Positions 45,155 to 55,137 of a stretch of DNA of 64,000 bases are shown here, piece after piece. Made by a program: the position numbers and the translations under genes. How positions within the stretch are numbered: position 1 is the stretch's first letter; every line of letters begins with the position of its first letter. The notes beneath the pieces were generated by a model. That model saw only the letters and a list, made by a program, of their open reading frames with translations, did not search any database and was not told the DNA's origin. The stretch comes from CAWKGV01 sp963849305 (GTDB lineage Bacteria > Pseudomonadota > Alphaproteobacteria > Acetobacterales > Acetobacteraceae), in the NCBI GenBank assembly GCA_963849305.1, contig CAWKGV010000007.1, positions 1 to 64,000 of the forward strand. Reading direction: 5' to 3'.

Positions 45155-46397
45155 ATGTTCGGCCCGTTCGAGCGTGCCGTGGCGAGGCGTTATCTGCGCG
45201 CCCGTCGCGGAGAGCGGTTCGTTTCGGTAATCGCGGTGTTCTCGCTGATCGGCATCGCCCTCGGCGTGGCGACGCTGATCATCGTCATGAGCGTCATGGG
45301 CGGGTTCAAGGCGGACCTGCTGAGCCGCATCATCGGCTTCAACGGCGATCTCGGTGTCTATGGCGCGGGCGGGCAACTGACGGATTACGACGCGCTGGCC
45401 GGGCGGATCGACAAGCTGCCGGGTGTGGTGTCCGCGACCCCGGTGCTGGACGGCCAGGTGCTCATCACCGATCCGCGCGGCACCGCCTCGGGCGGGTTCG
45501 TGCGCGGCATCGGCCAGGCCCAGCTCGAGGCCATGCACGCGGTCAGCGACCATATCACCGCCGGCTCTTTGGACGATTTCACGGGAGAGGACACGATCGC
45601 CATCGGCACCGGCATGGCGCGCCAATTCGGCGTCTGGCTCAACAACCGGCTTACCCTCGTGTCGCCGCAGGGCGCGGCGACGCCGTTCGGCATCGTGCCG
45701 CGCGTGAAAGCGTATCGCATCGTGGCGATCTTCAACGTCGGCGAATACGCCTATGATACGAACTACGTGTTCATGCCGCTCGCCGCGGCGCAGGTCTATT
45801 TCCAGAAACCGGGCGCGGTGACGCAGATCGAGGTCAAGGCGCGCGATCCGGAACGGGTGGGCGCGATCAGCGCGGAGATCCGCAAGGCGCTCGCGGGCGT
45901 GCCGATCACGGTGCTGGACTGGCAGCAGAGCAACAACAGCTTCTTCACCGCCGTCCAGGTCGAGCAGAACGTGATGTTCATCATCCTGGCGCTGATCATC
46001 TTGGTGGCCGCGTTCAACGTGATTTCCTCGCTGATCATGATGGTGAAGGACAAGACGCGCGACATCGCGGTGCTGCGCACGATCGGCGCCGCACGCGGGG
46101 CGGTGATGCGCATTTTCTTGATGTGCGGCGCCTCGGTCGGCGTGATCGGGACGTTGATCGGCACCGTGCTCGGCCTACTGTTCACCTGGAACATCGACCG
46201 CATTCAAGACCTGGTTCAAACCGCGACCGGGGTGAACGTGTTCAATCCCGAGGTCTATTACCTTACGCACCTGCCGGCCCGGCTCGATTGGAGCGAGGTG
46301 TGGAAGATCGTCGTGATGGCGCTGGTGCTGTCGCTGTTGGCGACCCTCTACCCGAGTTGGCGCGCCGCGCGGACCGACCCAGTGGAGGCGCTGCGCC

Positions 46398-46405
<8 letters not shown>
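45155..46405 (+). CDS. lolC: Lipoprotein-releasing ABC transporter permease (LolC/E family)
   Basis: A 416-residue inner-membrane protein. One N-terminal membrane segment (VSVIAVFSLIGIALGVATLI), a large periplasmic domain, and three C-terminal membrane segments are the LolC/LolE layout. SSLIMMVKDKTRDIAVLRTI is the coupling region that contacts LolD. Alphaproteobacteria often have one such permease in place of both. It extracts lipoproteins from the inner membrane for LolA. ATG 45155 is chosen over a TTG three codons upstream. It overlaps lolD. Confidence 0.93.
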
Positions 46406-47084
<679 letters not shown>

Positions 47085-47123
47085 GCGTGTCTATTGGCAC
47101 AGCCGCCAGGAACCGATGCTAAG

Positions 47124-48467
47124 ATGCTGCCTGTTGTTGTCATCGCCGGCCGGCCGAATGTCGGCAAGAGCACGCTGTTCAACCGGCTCGCGGGCGGGCG
47201 AGGGGCGCTGGTCGCCGACACGCCAGGCGTGACCCGCGACCGCAAGGAGGCCGAGGCGCTGATGCGCGGCCGGCGCGTGCGGGTGGTGGACACGGCCGGA
47301 CTGGACGAGGCGGCGCCGGAGACGCTGCCGGGCCGGATGCACGCCTCGTCGGCCACCGCGGTCGGGCAGGCCGATCTGGTGCTGTTCGTGGTGGATGCGC
47401 GCGCCGGCCTGACCCCGGCGGACCAGCACTTCGCGCGCTGGCTGCGCCGCCAGGGCCGCCCCGTGCTGCTGGTCGCCAACAAGGCGGAAGGCCGCTCCGT
47501 CCATTCCCAATTGCTCGATGCTTACGCGCTCGGCTTTGGCGACCCGGTCGCGGTCTCGGCCGAGCACGGCGAGGGCATCGCCGACCTCATGACCGAGATC
47601 GTGGCCCAGCTTCCCGCGCCAGAGCCGGAGGAGGAGGAGGCCGACGCGGCCGACCGGCCCCTGAAGCTTGCCATCGTCGGGCGGCCGAACGCCGGGAAAT
47701 CGACGCTGCTCAACCGGCTGGTGGGCGAGGAGCGGATGGTCACCGGACCGGAGCCGGGGCTGACGCGCGACGCCGTGGCGGTGATGCTCACCGATGCCGA
47801 GGGGCGGCGGATCGAGCTGGTGGATACCGCCGGCCTGCGCCGGCGTGCCCGGATCGAGACGCCGCTCGAGAAGATGTCGGTGGGCGCCGCGATCGGCGCG
47901 CTGCGCATGGCCGAGCTGGTGGTGCTGGTGGTGGACGCGACCGAGGGCTTGCACGACCAGGATTTGCAGATCGCGCAACTGATCGAGCGCGAAGGCCGGG
48001 CCATCGTGCTGGCGCTCAACAAATGGGAGGCGGTGGCCGATCGCGCCGCGGCGCGCAGGGCGCTGGCGGATCGGCTGGAGACGAGCCTGGCCCAGCTTAA
48101 AGGTCTGGCCGTGGTGCAGCTTTCGGCCCTGACCGGGGCCGGGGTGGACAAGCTGTTGCCGGCGGTCTGGCGCGCCCGTGAGGCGTGGAACCGGCGCGTA
48201 CCGACGGGCGAGCTGAACCGCTGGTTCGAGCAGGCGCTGGCGCGTCATCCGCCGCCGCTGGTGGACCGCCGCCGGCTCAAGCTTCGTTACATGACCCAGG
48301 CCAAGGCCCGCCCGCCCACCTTCGTCGCGTTCGGCACGCGCGCGGAGCGCATTCCGGTCGATTACCAGCGATATCTGGTCAATGGGCTGCGGGAGGCGTT
48401 CGATTTGCCCGGCACGCCGATCAGGTTGCAGTTGCGCGGGACCAGGAACCCGTACGCGGACGGCTGA
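47124..48467 (+). CDS. der: Ribosome biogenesis GTPase Der
   Basis: A 447-residue tandem GTPase needed for 50S ribosome assembly. The first G domain has GRPNVGKST, DTPGVTRDR and NKAE; the second has GRPNAGKST, DTAGLRRRAR and NKWE. A KH-like C-terminal domain with TFVAFGTRAERIPVDYQRYL follows. I prefer the ATG at 47124, since the GTPase fold begins at VVVIAGRPNVG; a TTG at 47094 is an alternative. Confidence 0.95.
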   Translation: MLPVVVIAGRPNVGKSTLFNRLAGGRGALVADTPGVTRDRKEAEALMRGRRVRVVDTAGLDEAAPETLPGRMHASSATAVGQADLVLFVVDARAGLTPADQHFARWLRRQGRPVLLVANKAEGRSVHSQLLDAYALGFGDPVAVSAEHGEGIADLMTEIVAQLPAPEPEEEEADAADRPLKLAIVGRPNAGKSTLLNRLVGEERMVTGPEPGLTRDAVAVMLTDAEGRRIELVDTAGLRRRARIETPLEKMSVGAAIGALRMAELVVLVVDATEGLHDQDLQIAQLIEREGRAIVLALNKWEAVADRAAARRALADRLETSLAQLKGLAVVQLSALTGAGVDKLLPAVWRAREAWNRRVPTGELNRWFEQALARHPPPLVDRRRLKLRYMTQAKARPPTFVAFGTRAERIPVDYQRYLVNGLREAFDLPGTPIRLQLRGTRNPYADG

Positions 48468-48821
48468 TTACCCCGCGAGAGGAACATATTGGGGATTCGA
48501 TCCCGAAAACGGTGACCAGTCGCCGCCGGCAGCGGAGCGGGAAAGGAGTTTGCCGGGATTTGCCGCCACGGCAAAGAAGTTTTGTTCGGCCAGCAGGTTT
48601 TGGCAAGGTTAATGCTTCCGGTGGTCAATTACACATGACATGTCCAAAATCAAGAACGTGACCGCTGGCTAAATTTAATCCGACCTAAAATAAATCTACA
48701 CGATAGCGACACCAACAATCATGGATGACCCCCTTTCGCCTGCACTTCTCTCGGTCTAGGTTCGTTAGGTGGGCCGCCAAATCATGCGGCTACAAGCGAT
48801 CATTTGAGGAGGACGAACGAA
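48468..48821. other. Intergenic region upstream of the phasin-CBS gene
   Basis: This 354-bp gap is less GC-rich, especially 48655-48700. It contains the ribosome binding site GAGGAGG for the next gene at its end. No ORF with coding character, terminator or RNA gene was recognised. It likely carries the promoter of the phasin-CBS gene. Confidence 0.45.
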
Positions 48822-50051
48822 ATGACCGACAACAAGCAGCCCGATCAACCCATCATCGGGGGTGGCGGCGAGGCCGCGAAGGAGCGGGTCAGGCCGTCGC
48901 AGGGCAGCGATCCGGTCCGCCCAACGGGTACATCCTTCGAGTCCGCCGGGGGCTCCGGCGGCGAGGCGGTCCGCCAACTCGCCGCGGCCGCGGCCGAAGC
49001 CGGCGACAACGGCGCCGACGTGCTGCGCCGGGGCGGAGAGGCCGCCGCTCACGCCACGCGCCAAGCCGGCGAAGCCGGGGCTCGGGCCACCGATCACCTT
49101 GGCGCCAGAATGGGCGAGGCGGTGCATCGGGGCGGCGAGGCGGTCGCCGAACGTCAGCGCCAGGTCGCGCGTACCGCGGCCGAGCAGTTCGAGGAGGTCG
49201 GGCGCAAGCTGGCCCAGGCCGCGCATGAACGGACCGAGGACATGCAAGGCTTGATGGTTCTGCGCAACGCAGCCGGAACCGGCCTGAATGATATGCAGGC
49301 GGGCCTCACCGGGCTGATCGAGGGCGTGATGCGGACCAACCTGCAAGCCACGCAGGACCTGCTCCGGCTCGCCAATCCGGGCGGGTTCATCGACTTGCAG
49401 CGTCGATTCATGCACGACTATCTGGGAGCGCTGATGGGCGGCAGCGCGATCCTGATCCGCGCCGCGCGCCGCGCCGCCGACCAGACGTTGCGCCCGCTCG
49501 AGGAGCAGATCGAGCAGCGCGGCCGCCATCGCCAAGCCCAAGGCGGCCAGGAGGACGGCCAGGCCGGGCAATCCGATCGCGAGCAGCAATGGCGCGCCAA
49601 CGGGAGGGTCCGCGACGTGATGAGCACCCACGTCCGCATCGCCAAGCCTGACGACCCTGTGCAGCACGCCGCGCGTCTGATGCGCGAGGAGGATACCGGC
49701 ATGCTGCCGGTCGGCGAGGGCGACCGGCTTGTGGGGATCGTGACCGATCGGGACGTCGCCCTGCGTCTGGTTGCCGACGGCAAGGATGCGGCGCGCACCA
49801 AGGTGCGCGAGGTGATGACCCAAGAGGTGCGCTACGTGTTCGAGGACGAAGCTATCGGGCATGTCGCCGAGAACATGGCCGAGCAACAGGTGCGCCGCTT
49901 GCCGGTGGTGAACCGCGAGAAGCGTTTGGTCGGCGTGGTCTCGCTCGGCGATCTCACGCGCGAAGGCCGGCTGCCGCCGCATCTCGCCGGGCAAGCGCTC
50001 GGCGGCATCTCGCAGGAGGGCGGGCGGCACGGCCAGCGCGCGGCGGGATAG
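48822..50051 (+). CDS. Phasin-domain protein fused to a CBS-domain pair
   Basis: A 409-residue protein. Residues about 1-70 are Gly/Ala/Pro-rich. Residues about 70-230 form a helical phasin-like region (AAEQFEEVGRKLAQAAHERT, then DLLRLANPGGFIDLQRRFMH), typical of polyhydroxyalkanoate granule-coating proteins. After a Gln/Gly linker, residues about 260-390 form two CBS motifs: VRDVMSTHVRIAKPDDPVQH through GIVTDRDVALRLV, and VREVMTQEVRYVFEDE through GVVSLGDLT. CBS pairs bind adenosine nucleotides. ATG 48822 follows GAGGAGG. A nucleotide-sensing granule protein is inferred. Confidence 0.85.
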   Translation: MTDNKQPDQPIIGGGGEAAKERVRPSQGSDPVRPTGTSFESAGGSGGEAVRQLAAAAAEAGDNGADVLRRGGEAAAHATRQAGEAGARATDHLGARMGEAVHRGGEAVAERQRQVARTAAEQFEEVGRKLAQAAHERTEDMQGLMVLRNAAGTGLNDMQAGLTGLIEGVMRTNLQATQDLLRLANPGGFIDLQRRFMHDYLGALMGGSAILIRAARRAADQTLRPLEEQIEQRGRHRQAQGGQEDGQAGQSDREQQWRANGRVRDVMSTHVRIAKPDDPVQHAARLMREEDTGMLPVGEGDRLVGIVTDRDVALRLVADGKDAARTKVREVMTQEVRYVFEDEAIGHVAENMAEQQVRRLPVVNREKRLVGVVSLGDLTREGRLPPHLAGQALGGISQEGGRHGQRAAG

Positions 50052-50076
50052 AGCTTCGGGGCGGATAGCTGCGCGA

Positions 50077-50108
50077 AAGGGCCGCCTCGCGTCGCCGAGG
50101 CGGCCCTT
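50077..50108 (+). terminator. Strong hairpin terminator after the phasin-CBS gene
   Basis: A perfect 13-bp stem, AAGGGCCGCCTCG paired with CGAGGCGGCCCTT, around a 6-base loop, begins 26 bases after the stop codon. The 3' side ends CCCTTCTC, with a short T-containing tail. Likely an intrinsic terminator. Confidence 0.8.
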
Positions 50109-50676
50109 CTCATTGCGGGCGAATGAGCGTGATCGCCGTCGCCAAGAGCACCGAAGCGGGCCGCAGGTGTGGCGAATTATCACAACGCGGTCCGAAAAAA
50201 GTTGGTAGTCTGCGGTTCGGGCGGCACTTCGGAGGCAGGCCCATGAACACGCTCGTGACGGGCAATAGCTCGAATTTCCCAACTAATCGTGAAACCGGAT
50301 CGTTCCCTCGGGGCTATCCGGCTCGAAATCGGACGCGACCTCCCCCGAGTTCGATAGCCAGCCCGTCTTCCGTGGTCGCTGAAACGAGCGGGTCGGCGCT
50401 CGGAGCCGCGCTGCGCCTGGGGCAAGCTGTCGGCGCCGCACCCCCGGTGCTCGCTCGCCCAAGGATGGGGAGCACGGAGGGCAGGGTAGCCGGCGCATCG
50501 CGCTTGTCGGCCTCGTGTAGCCTCCGAAGCACAAGTTGAATGCGTGAGCCCCCCGCTTTGGTATAAGTCCCTCGTCCGTTTGTATGAGCAGGGACGTCCA
50601 AAAAATTGATCGACATTCCCGCTACCGATCTGTTTTGATACGGAGACACTTTCGTCTTCGCCGGAGGAGAATCTCG
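50109..50676. other. Intergenic region before the ATP-grasp gene
   Basis: This 568-bp gap contains overlapping open frames on both strands, none with a ribosome binding site plus a recognisable protein. A possible -10 hexamer TATAAG near 50562 is preceded by TTGAAT with a spacing somewhat longer than ideal. A GGAGGAGA ribosome binding site for the next gene is at 50663-50670. Confidence 0.4.
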
Positions 50677-51999
50677 GTGAGCGGCAATCCCGATGCGCTT
50701 GACCGACCACGCGATCATCGGCTTGCCCGATTGCGAGCCCGCGTCCCGGATGCGAGCGCCCGAGACGCTCCGTTGGTGCTCTTGGCGACGACGTTGCACA
50801 TGCCGTCAACGGCGCGGCTCGCCATCGGCTTCGCGCGCGCCGGGTGCCGGGTCGCGGCGGTCTGTCCCGCGGACCACGTGCTGCGCCACACCGGGGTATT
50901 GTCCGGCCGTTTCGTGTTCTCGGCCGCCCGGCCGACGCACGCACTGCGCCACGCAGTTGAGCGAACCGCGCCTGACCTCATCATTCCGTGCGATGATCGC
51001 GCGGTCCGACTGCTGCATAGCTTCCACGGAAGCAATCGGAGCCCTGACCTTCGCGCGTTCCTGGAGCGCACGCTCAGTCCGCCGGCTGCCTTCTCCGCCT
51101 CCGAGCACCGTCACGAACTGCTGAGCCTGGCGCGGGCCAGCGGTGTCCGCGTGCCGGAGACGCGGTCGGTTCGCGACCTTCACGACCTCCGCGCGTGGCA
51201 AGCGGAAGAGCCGTTTCCGTGGGTGCTGAAGGCCGATGGAAGCTGGGCCGGGCAGGGGGTACGGATCGTCTCCTCCTGGACCGAGGCGAGCGCTGCGTTT
51301 CACGATTTAATGCGCCCGATCAGCGGAATGTTGGCGTTTCGCGAGATGCTGATCGAACGCGATATGTTCTGGTCGCGCGCCTGGTGGGCGAACGAGCGCC
51401 CGGTGATCTCCGTCCAGCGCTATGTCGATGGCTGGCCGGCCAATTGCGGCATTGCGTGCTGGCAGGGCGAGGTCTTGGGCGGCATCTGCGTCGAGGCGCT
51501 GATCACAGAAACCCGCACCGGCTCGGCCAGCGTGGTCCGTGTCATCGAGAGCGAGGAGATGATGCGGGCGGCGGCGCAGATCGTGCGCGCCCTCGGCATC
51601 ACCGGCCTGGTCGGCTTCGACTTCATGATCGAGGCGGCGACCGGGGCGGCCCATCTGATCGAGATGAACCCGCGCAACACGCCGATCTGCGCCATCCCGC
51701 TCGGCCCCGGCCGCGATCTGGTGGAGGCGCTGACCGCCCGGCTATCGGGCCGGCCCGAGCGCGCGCGGCCCCCGGTGACGGAACAGGACACGATCGCGAT
51801 GTTTCCGCAGATGTGGCGTCAGGACGCGAACAGCCCGTTCCTGCGCACCGCCCACCACGATGTGCCTTGGGATCACCCCGAGCTTCTGCACCAATTGATC
51901 CGCCCGGATCTGCGCGATCGGTACTGGTTCATGCGCCGGCTGCGGCCATTGTGGCAGAAGGTGCGCCGCGCCCTGGTGGGAGACGTGGGCTGGGGCTGA
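50677..51999 (+). CDS. ATP-grasp domain protein of unknown substrate
   Basis: A 440-residue cytoplasmic protein. The N-terminal part (ASARDAPLVLLATTLHMPST, FARAGCRVAAVCPADHVL) resembles the preATP-grasp domain. The ATP-grasp core has PFPWVLKADGSWAGQGVRIV with the ATP-binding Lys and Gly-rich loop, ITGLVGFDFMIEA with the Mg ligand Asp, and HLIEMNPRNTPICAIPLGPG with Glu and Asn ligands. GTG 50677 has GGAGGAGA upstream. It stands alone between a terminator and recJ, so the acid and amine substrates cannot be guessed. Confidence 0.85.
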   Translation: MSGNPDALDRPRDHRLARLRARVPDASARDAPLVLLATTLHMPSTARLAIGFARAGCRVAAVCPADHVLRHTGVLSGRFVFSAARPTHALRHAVERTAPDLIIPCDDRAVRLLHSFHGSNRSPDLRAFLERTLSPPAAFSASEHRHELLSLARASGVRVPETRSVRDLHDLRAWQAEEPFPWVLKADGSWAGQGVRIVSSWTEASAAFHDLMRPISGMLAFREMLIERDMFWSRAWWANERPVISVQRYVDGWPANCGIACWQGEVLGGICVEALITETRTGSASVVRVIESEEMMRAAAQIVRALGITGLVGFDFMIEAATGAAHLIEMNPRNTPICAIPLGPGRDLVEALTARLSGRPERARPPVTEQDTIAMFPQMWRQDANSPFLRTAHHDVPWDHPELLHQLIRPDLRDRYWFMRRLRPLWQKVRRALVGDVGWG

Positions 52000-52013
52000 G
52001 GTGGGCGGCTCAA

Positions 52014-53783
52014 TCAGGCCGGCGCCGCGTCGGTCACGGTGAAGCCCACGCCGGCTAGGCCGTTCCATGCCTCCACGCGCAAATGGCCGGCCAGGTGTAG
52101 CGGCGCGCCGTCGCGAGCGAGCACCGCCTCGGCAAGCGCACCGTCGCGGGCTCGGAACAGCATCGCCTTGAGCCGAACGCCGCCGCCTTCGCCTTCCACG
52201 AAGGCGCGGATGGTCGTCCCCTCGCGCCCCACCCGATCTGCGCGAATCACTCGGGCGCGGTGGAGCACGAACACGGGTTCCTCGTTGCCCGGCCCGAACG
52301 GGGCCAGGCGCACCAGATGGCCGGCCAGCTCGGTCGTGGCGCCGGGGACCGCGAGCGTACCCTCCACGGTGAGGTCGGCGGCCGAGGGCAACGCCGCCGC
52401 GGCGGCCAGTCGGTCGTTGAGGAATTCATGAAAGGCGGCGATCTGGCCGTGGGGCAGCGAGAAGCCGGCGGCCATCGGGTGGCCGCCGCCGGTCGAAAGG
52501 ATCCCGCCCTGACGGGCGGCGATCACGGCGGCCCCGAGATCGATGCCGGGCACCGATCGGCCGGAGCCCTTGGCGACCCCGTCCGCCACACCTGCCACGC
52601 AGGTCGGCCGGTTGAACCGCTCCTTAATCCGCCCGGCGACGATGCCGACCACGCCGGGATGCCAGGCCGGCCCGCTCACGACCAGCGTGGCGTGACCCGC
52701 CGCCGCCTGCTCGCCCGCCGCGCGGAACGCGTCCTCCAGGATGTCGCCCTCGACGTCCTGGCGTTGGCGGTTCACCGCGTCCAGCATCCCGGCGAGCGCG
52801 ACCGCTTCCTCCGGGTCTTCGCAGAGCAGGAGCCGTAGCCCGAGATCGGCCTCGCCGATCCGCCCGGCGGCGTTGATCCGCGGCCCCAAGCCGTAGCCGC
52901 AGGTGGCGGCAGTGGGCCGGTCGCGGGTCTGGGCCACGGCGAGCAGTGCGGCGAGGCCGGGCCGTTCCATCCGCGCCATGACCTTCAGCCCCTGGCAGAC
53001 TAGCGCCCGGTTGACCCCGGTGAGCGGCATCACGTCGCACACCGTGGCCAGCGCCACGAGGTCGAGCAGGCCGAGCAGGTCGGGCACGGCGCGCGCGGCG
53101 AAGAAACCGCGCCGGCGGAGCGCGCGCGTGGTGGCGACCGCGGCCATGAAGGCGACCGCGGCGGCGCATAGCATGGTCAGGCCCGAGGTATCGTCCAGCC
53201 GGTTGGGGTTCACGGTGGCAAACACCGGCGGTGGCGGGCCTTCGGCCTTGTGGTGGTCGAGCACGATCACGTCGGCCCGGCCGCGCACGGCGGCGAGTGC
53301 CTCGGCCGCCCCGGTGCCGCAATCGACGCAGACGATCAGGGTGGTCCCGCGCCGGAGCAGATCACGCAGTGCCGGCGCGTTCGGCCCGTAGCCTTCGGTC
53401 AGGCGGTCGGGCACATGCGCGTGGACCGTGCAGCCGAGCCGGCGGAGCAAACTCACCATCAGCGCCCCGCTGCAAGCGCCGTCCACGTCGTAGTCGCCGA
53501 ACACGCCCACGGTCTCGCCGCGCTCGGCCGCGTCAGCCAGCCGCTCGGCCGCCGCATCCATGTCGGCGAGCCCCGACGGATCGGGCAGCAGCGCGCGCAG
53601 CGTCGGCTCCAGGAAGTGCCCAGCCTGCTCGACGCCGATGCCGCGCCCCGCCAGCAGCCGGCCGACGATCTCGGGCACGCCGGCGCGCTGGGCGATGCCG
53701 AGACCCAGGCGGTCCTCGGCGGCGCGCCAGATCCAGCGCCGGCCCGAGAGGCTGCGCCCGACGCCCAGAACCGGCCCGTTCAT
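52014..53783 (-). CDS. recJ: Single-stranded-DNA-specific exonuclease RecJ
   Basis: A 589-residue DHH/DHHA1 nuclease that degrades single-stranded DNA 5' to 3' in recombination and mismatch repair. The metal motifs are VGVFGDYDVDGACSGAL, IVCVDCGTGA and VIVLDHHKAEGP; GYGLGPRINAAGRIGEADL and LSTGGGHPMAAGFSLP mark the DHHA1 part. The C-terminal OB-fold region ends with NGLAGVGFTVTDAAPA. It lies 10 bp downstream of glpX. Confidence 0.95.
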   Translation of the reverse strand: MNGPVLGVGRSLSGRRWIWRAAEDRLGLGIAQRAGVPEIVGRLLAGRGIGVEQAGHFLEPTLRALLPDPSGLADMDAAAERLADAAERGETVGVFGDYDVDGACSGALMVSLLRRLGCTVHAHVPDRLTEGYGPNAPALRDLLRRGTTLIVCVDCGTGAAEALAAVRGRADVIVLDHHKAEGPPPPVFATVNPNRLDDTSGLTMLCAAAVAFMAAVATTRALRRRGFFAARAVPDLLGLLDLVALATVCDVMPLTGVNRALVCQGLKVMARMERPGLAALLAVAQTRDRPTAATCGYGLGPRINAAGRIGEADLGLRLLLCEDPEEAVALAGMLDAVNRQRQDVEGDILEDAFRAAGEQAAAGHATLVVSGPAWHPGVVGIVAGRIKERFNRPTCVAGVADGVAKGSGRSVPGIDLGAAVIAARQGGILSTGGGHPMAAGFSLPHGQIAAFHEFLNDRLAAAAALPSAADLTVEGTLAVPGATTELAGHLVRLAPFGPGNEEPVFVLHRARVIRADRVGREGTTIRAFVEGEGGGVRLKAMLFRARDGALAEAVLARDGAPLHLAGHLRVEAWNGLAGVGFTVTDAAPA

Positions 53784-53793
53784 TCCCGGCGGC

Positions 53794-54789
53794 TCAGCTC
53801 GGGGTCCAGGTCTTGGTGCGGAAATTGTGGTGCGCCTCGACGTAGCGGACCGTGCCCGACTTGCTGCGCATGACGGTCGAGTGCGTGATCGCGCCGGGGC
53901 CGAAGCGGCGCACCCCGCGCAGCATCGGCCCCGGGGTGACGCCGGTGGCGGCGAACATCACGTCACCCTTGGCCATTTCGGTGATGCCGTATTTGTGCTT
54001 GGGGTCGGTGACGCCCATCGAGCGCGCGCGCTCGGTCTGCGCCTCGTTCTCGTAGAGCAGCCGGCCCTGCATTTGCCCGCCGATGCAGCGCAGCGCCGCG
54101 GCGGCCAGCACGCCCTCCGGTGCGCCGCCCGTGCCCAGGTAGATATCGACATAGCTGTCCGGCATGGCGGTGGCGATCACGCCGGCCACGTCGCCGTCGC
54201 TGATCAGCATGATCCGCGCTCCGGCCTCCCGGCATCGGGCGATCAGTTCCTTGTGCCGGTCGCGATCGAGGATGCAGCACACCAGGTCGGAGACATCGCG
54301 GCTCTTGGCGCGGGCGAGATTGCGCAGGTTCTCGGCCACTGGCGCGTCGAGGTCCACGACCTGATCGGGCAGGCCGCCGCCGACCGCGATCTTGTCCATG
54401 TAGATGTCGGGGGCGTGCAGGAAGCCGCCCTTCTCGGCCATCGCGACGGTGGCGATGGCATTGGGGCCGCCCTTGGCGGTGAGGGTGGTGCCTTCGAGCG
54501 GATCGACCGCGATGTCCATCGCCGGGCCGCCGGCGCCCACTTTCTCGCCGATATAGAGCATCGGCGCCTCGTCCATCTCGCCTTCACCGATCACCACGGT
54601 GCCGTCGATCGCGACCTGGTCGAACGCCTTGCGCATCGCTTCGACGGCGGCGCCGTCGGCCTCGTTCTTCCGGCCACGCCCGATCCAGCTTGAGGCCGCG
54701 AGCGCGGCCGCCTCGGTCACTCGGACCAGTTCGAGCGCCAGATTGCGGTCGGTGACTTCGCCCTGGCTTGATCGCGTGCCTGCGTCCAT
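53794..54789 (-). CDS. glpX: Class II fructose-1,6-bisphosphatase
   Basis: A 331-residue lithium-sensitive bisphosphatase of gluconeogenesis (and of the Calvin cycle in some bacteria). Motifs: AALAASSWIGRGRKNEADGA, GTVVIGEGEMDEAPMLYIGE with metal Glu residues, DIAVDPLEGTT with the catalytic DPLEGT, and DGDVAG. Full length. Residues 16-45 or so are repeated as a DNA fragment at 57693-57781. Confidence 0.95.
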   Translation of the reverse strand: MDAGTRSSQGEVTDRNLALELVRVTEAAALAASSWIGRGRKNEADGAAVEAMRKAFDQVAIDGTVVIGEGEMDEAPMLYIGEKVGAGGPAMDIAVDPLEGTTLTAKGGPNAIATVAMAEKGGFLHAPDIYMDKIAVGGGLPDQVVDLDAPVAENLRNLARAKSRDVSDLVCCILDRDRHKELIARCREAGARIMLISDGDVAGVIATAMPDSYVDIYLGTGGAPEGVLAAAALRCIGGQMQGRLLYENEAQTERARSMGVTDPKHKYGITEMAKGDVMFAATGVTPGPMLRGVRRFGPGAITHSTVMRSKSGTVRYVEAHHNFRTKTWTPS

Positions 54790-55137
54790 CGACTCCTCCT
54801 GGCCGGACCACGGAGGCTATAGCACGGAAGGGGGCCGATGTGGTCGCTGACGCGTACCAGGGAGCGCGGCGTCGGTCCGTAAGCGGTCGCCTAGCCAGGC
54901 GCCGCAGCGCGACGACCGCCGCCCGGTCGATCGGCTGCAAGACGGGCCAGATGCTCATCCCCGGTAATTGAGCGGCGCGCGATGTTTTGAACAAGGCCGT
55001 GATCGCTCCTAGGGGAAAAGTCGCTTTGCGCGCACGAGCCTCAGCCCTGCCTGGACCCGGTGCTGGTGCTGGGAAGCTTTGCAGTAGAACCGCCGTTGGA
55101 TTATGCTCAGATCCAAATCACGAAAGTGGGGGGAAGC
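54790..55137. other. Intergenic region between glpX and the PQQ dehydrogenase gene
   Basis: A 348-bp divergent gap that should contain promoters for both neighbours. I see no convincing ORF or hairpin. A GGGGGGAAG ribosome binding site precedes the dehydrogenase start. No clear -35/-10 pair could be assigned. Confidence 0.45.

Noticed and set aside
48480..48500. T-arm-like sequence GGGGATTCGATCCCG suggesting a tRNA
   Set aside because: No acceptor, D or anticodon arms can be paired around it at tRNA distances.
50243..50539. Small plus-strand gene starting MNTLVTGNSSN
   Set aside because: Low-complexity Arg/Ser/Pro translation with no domain; no supporting context.
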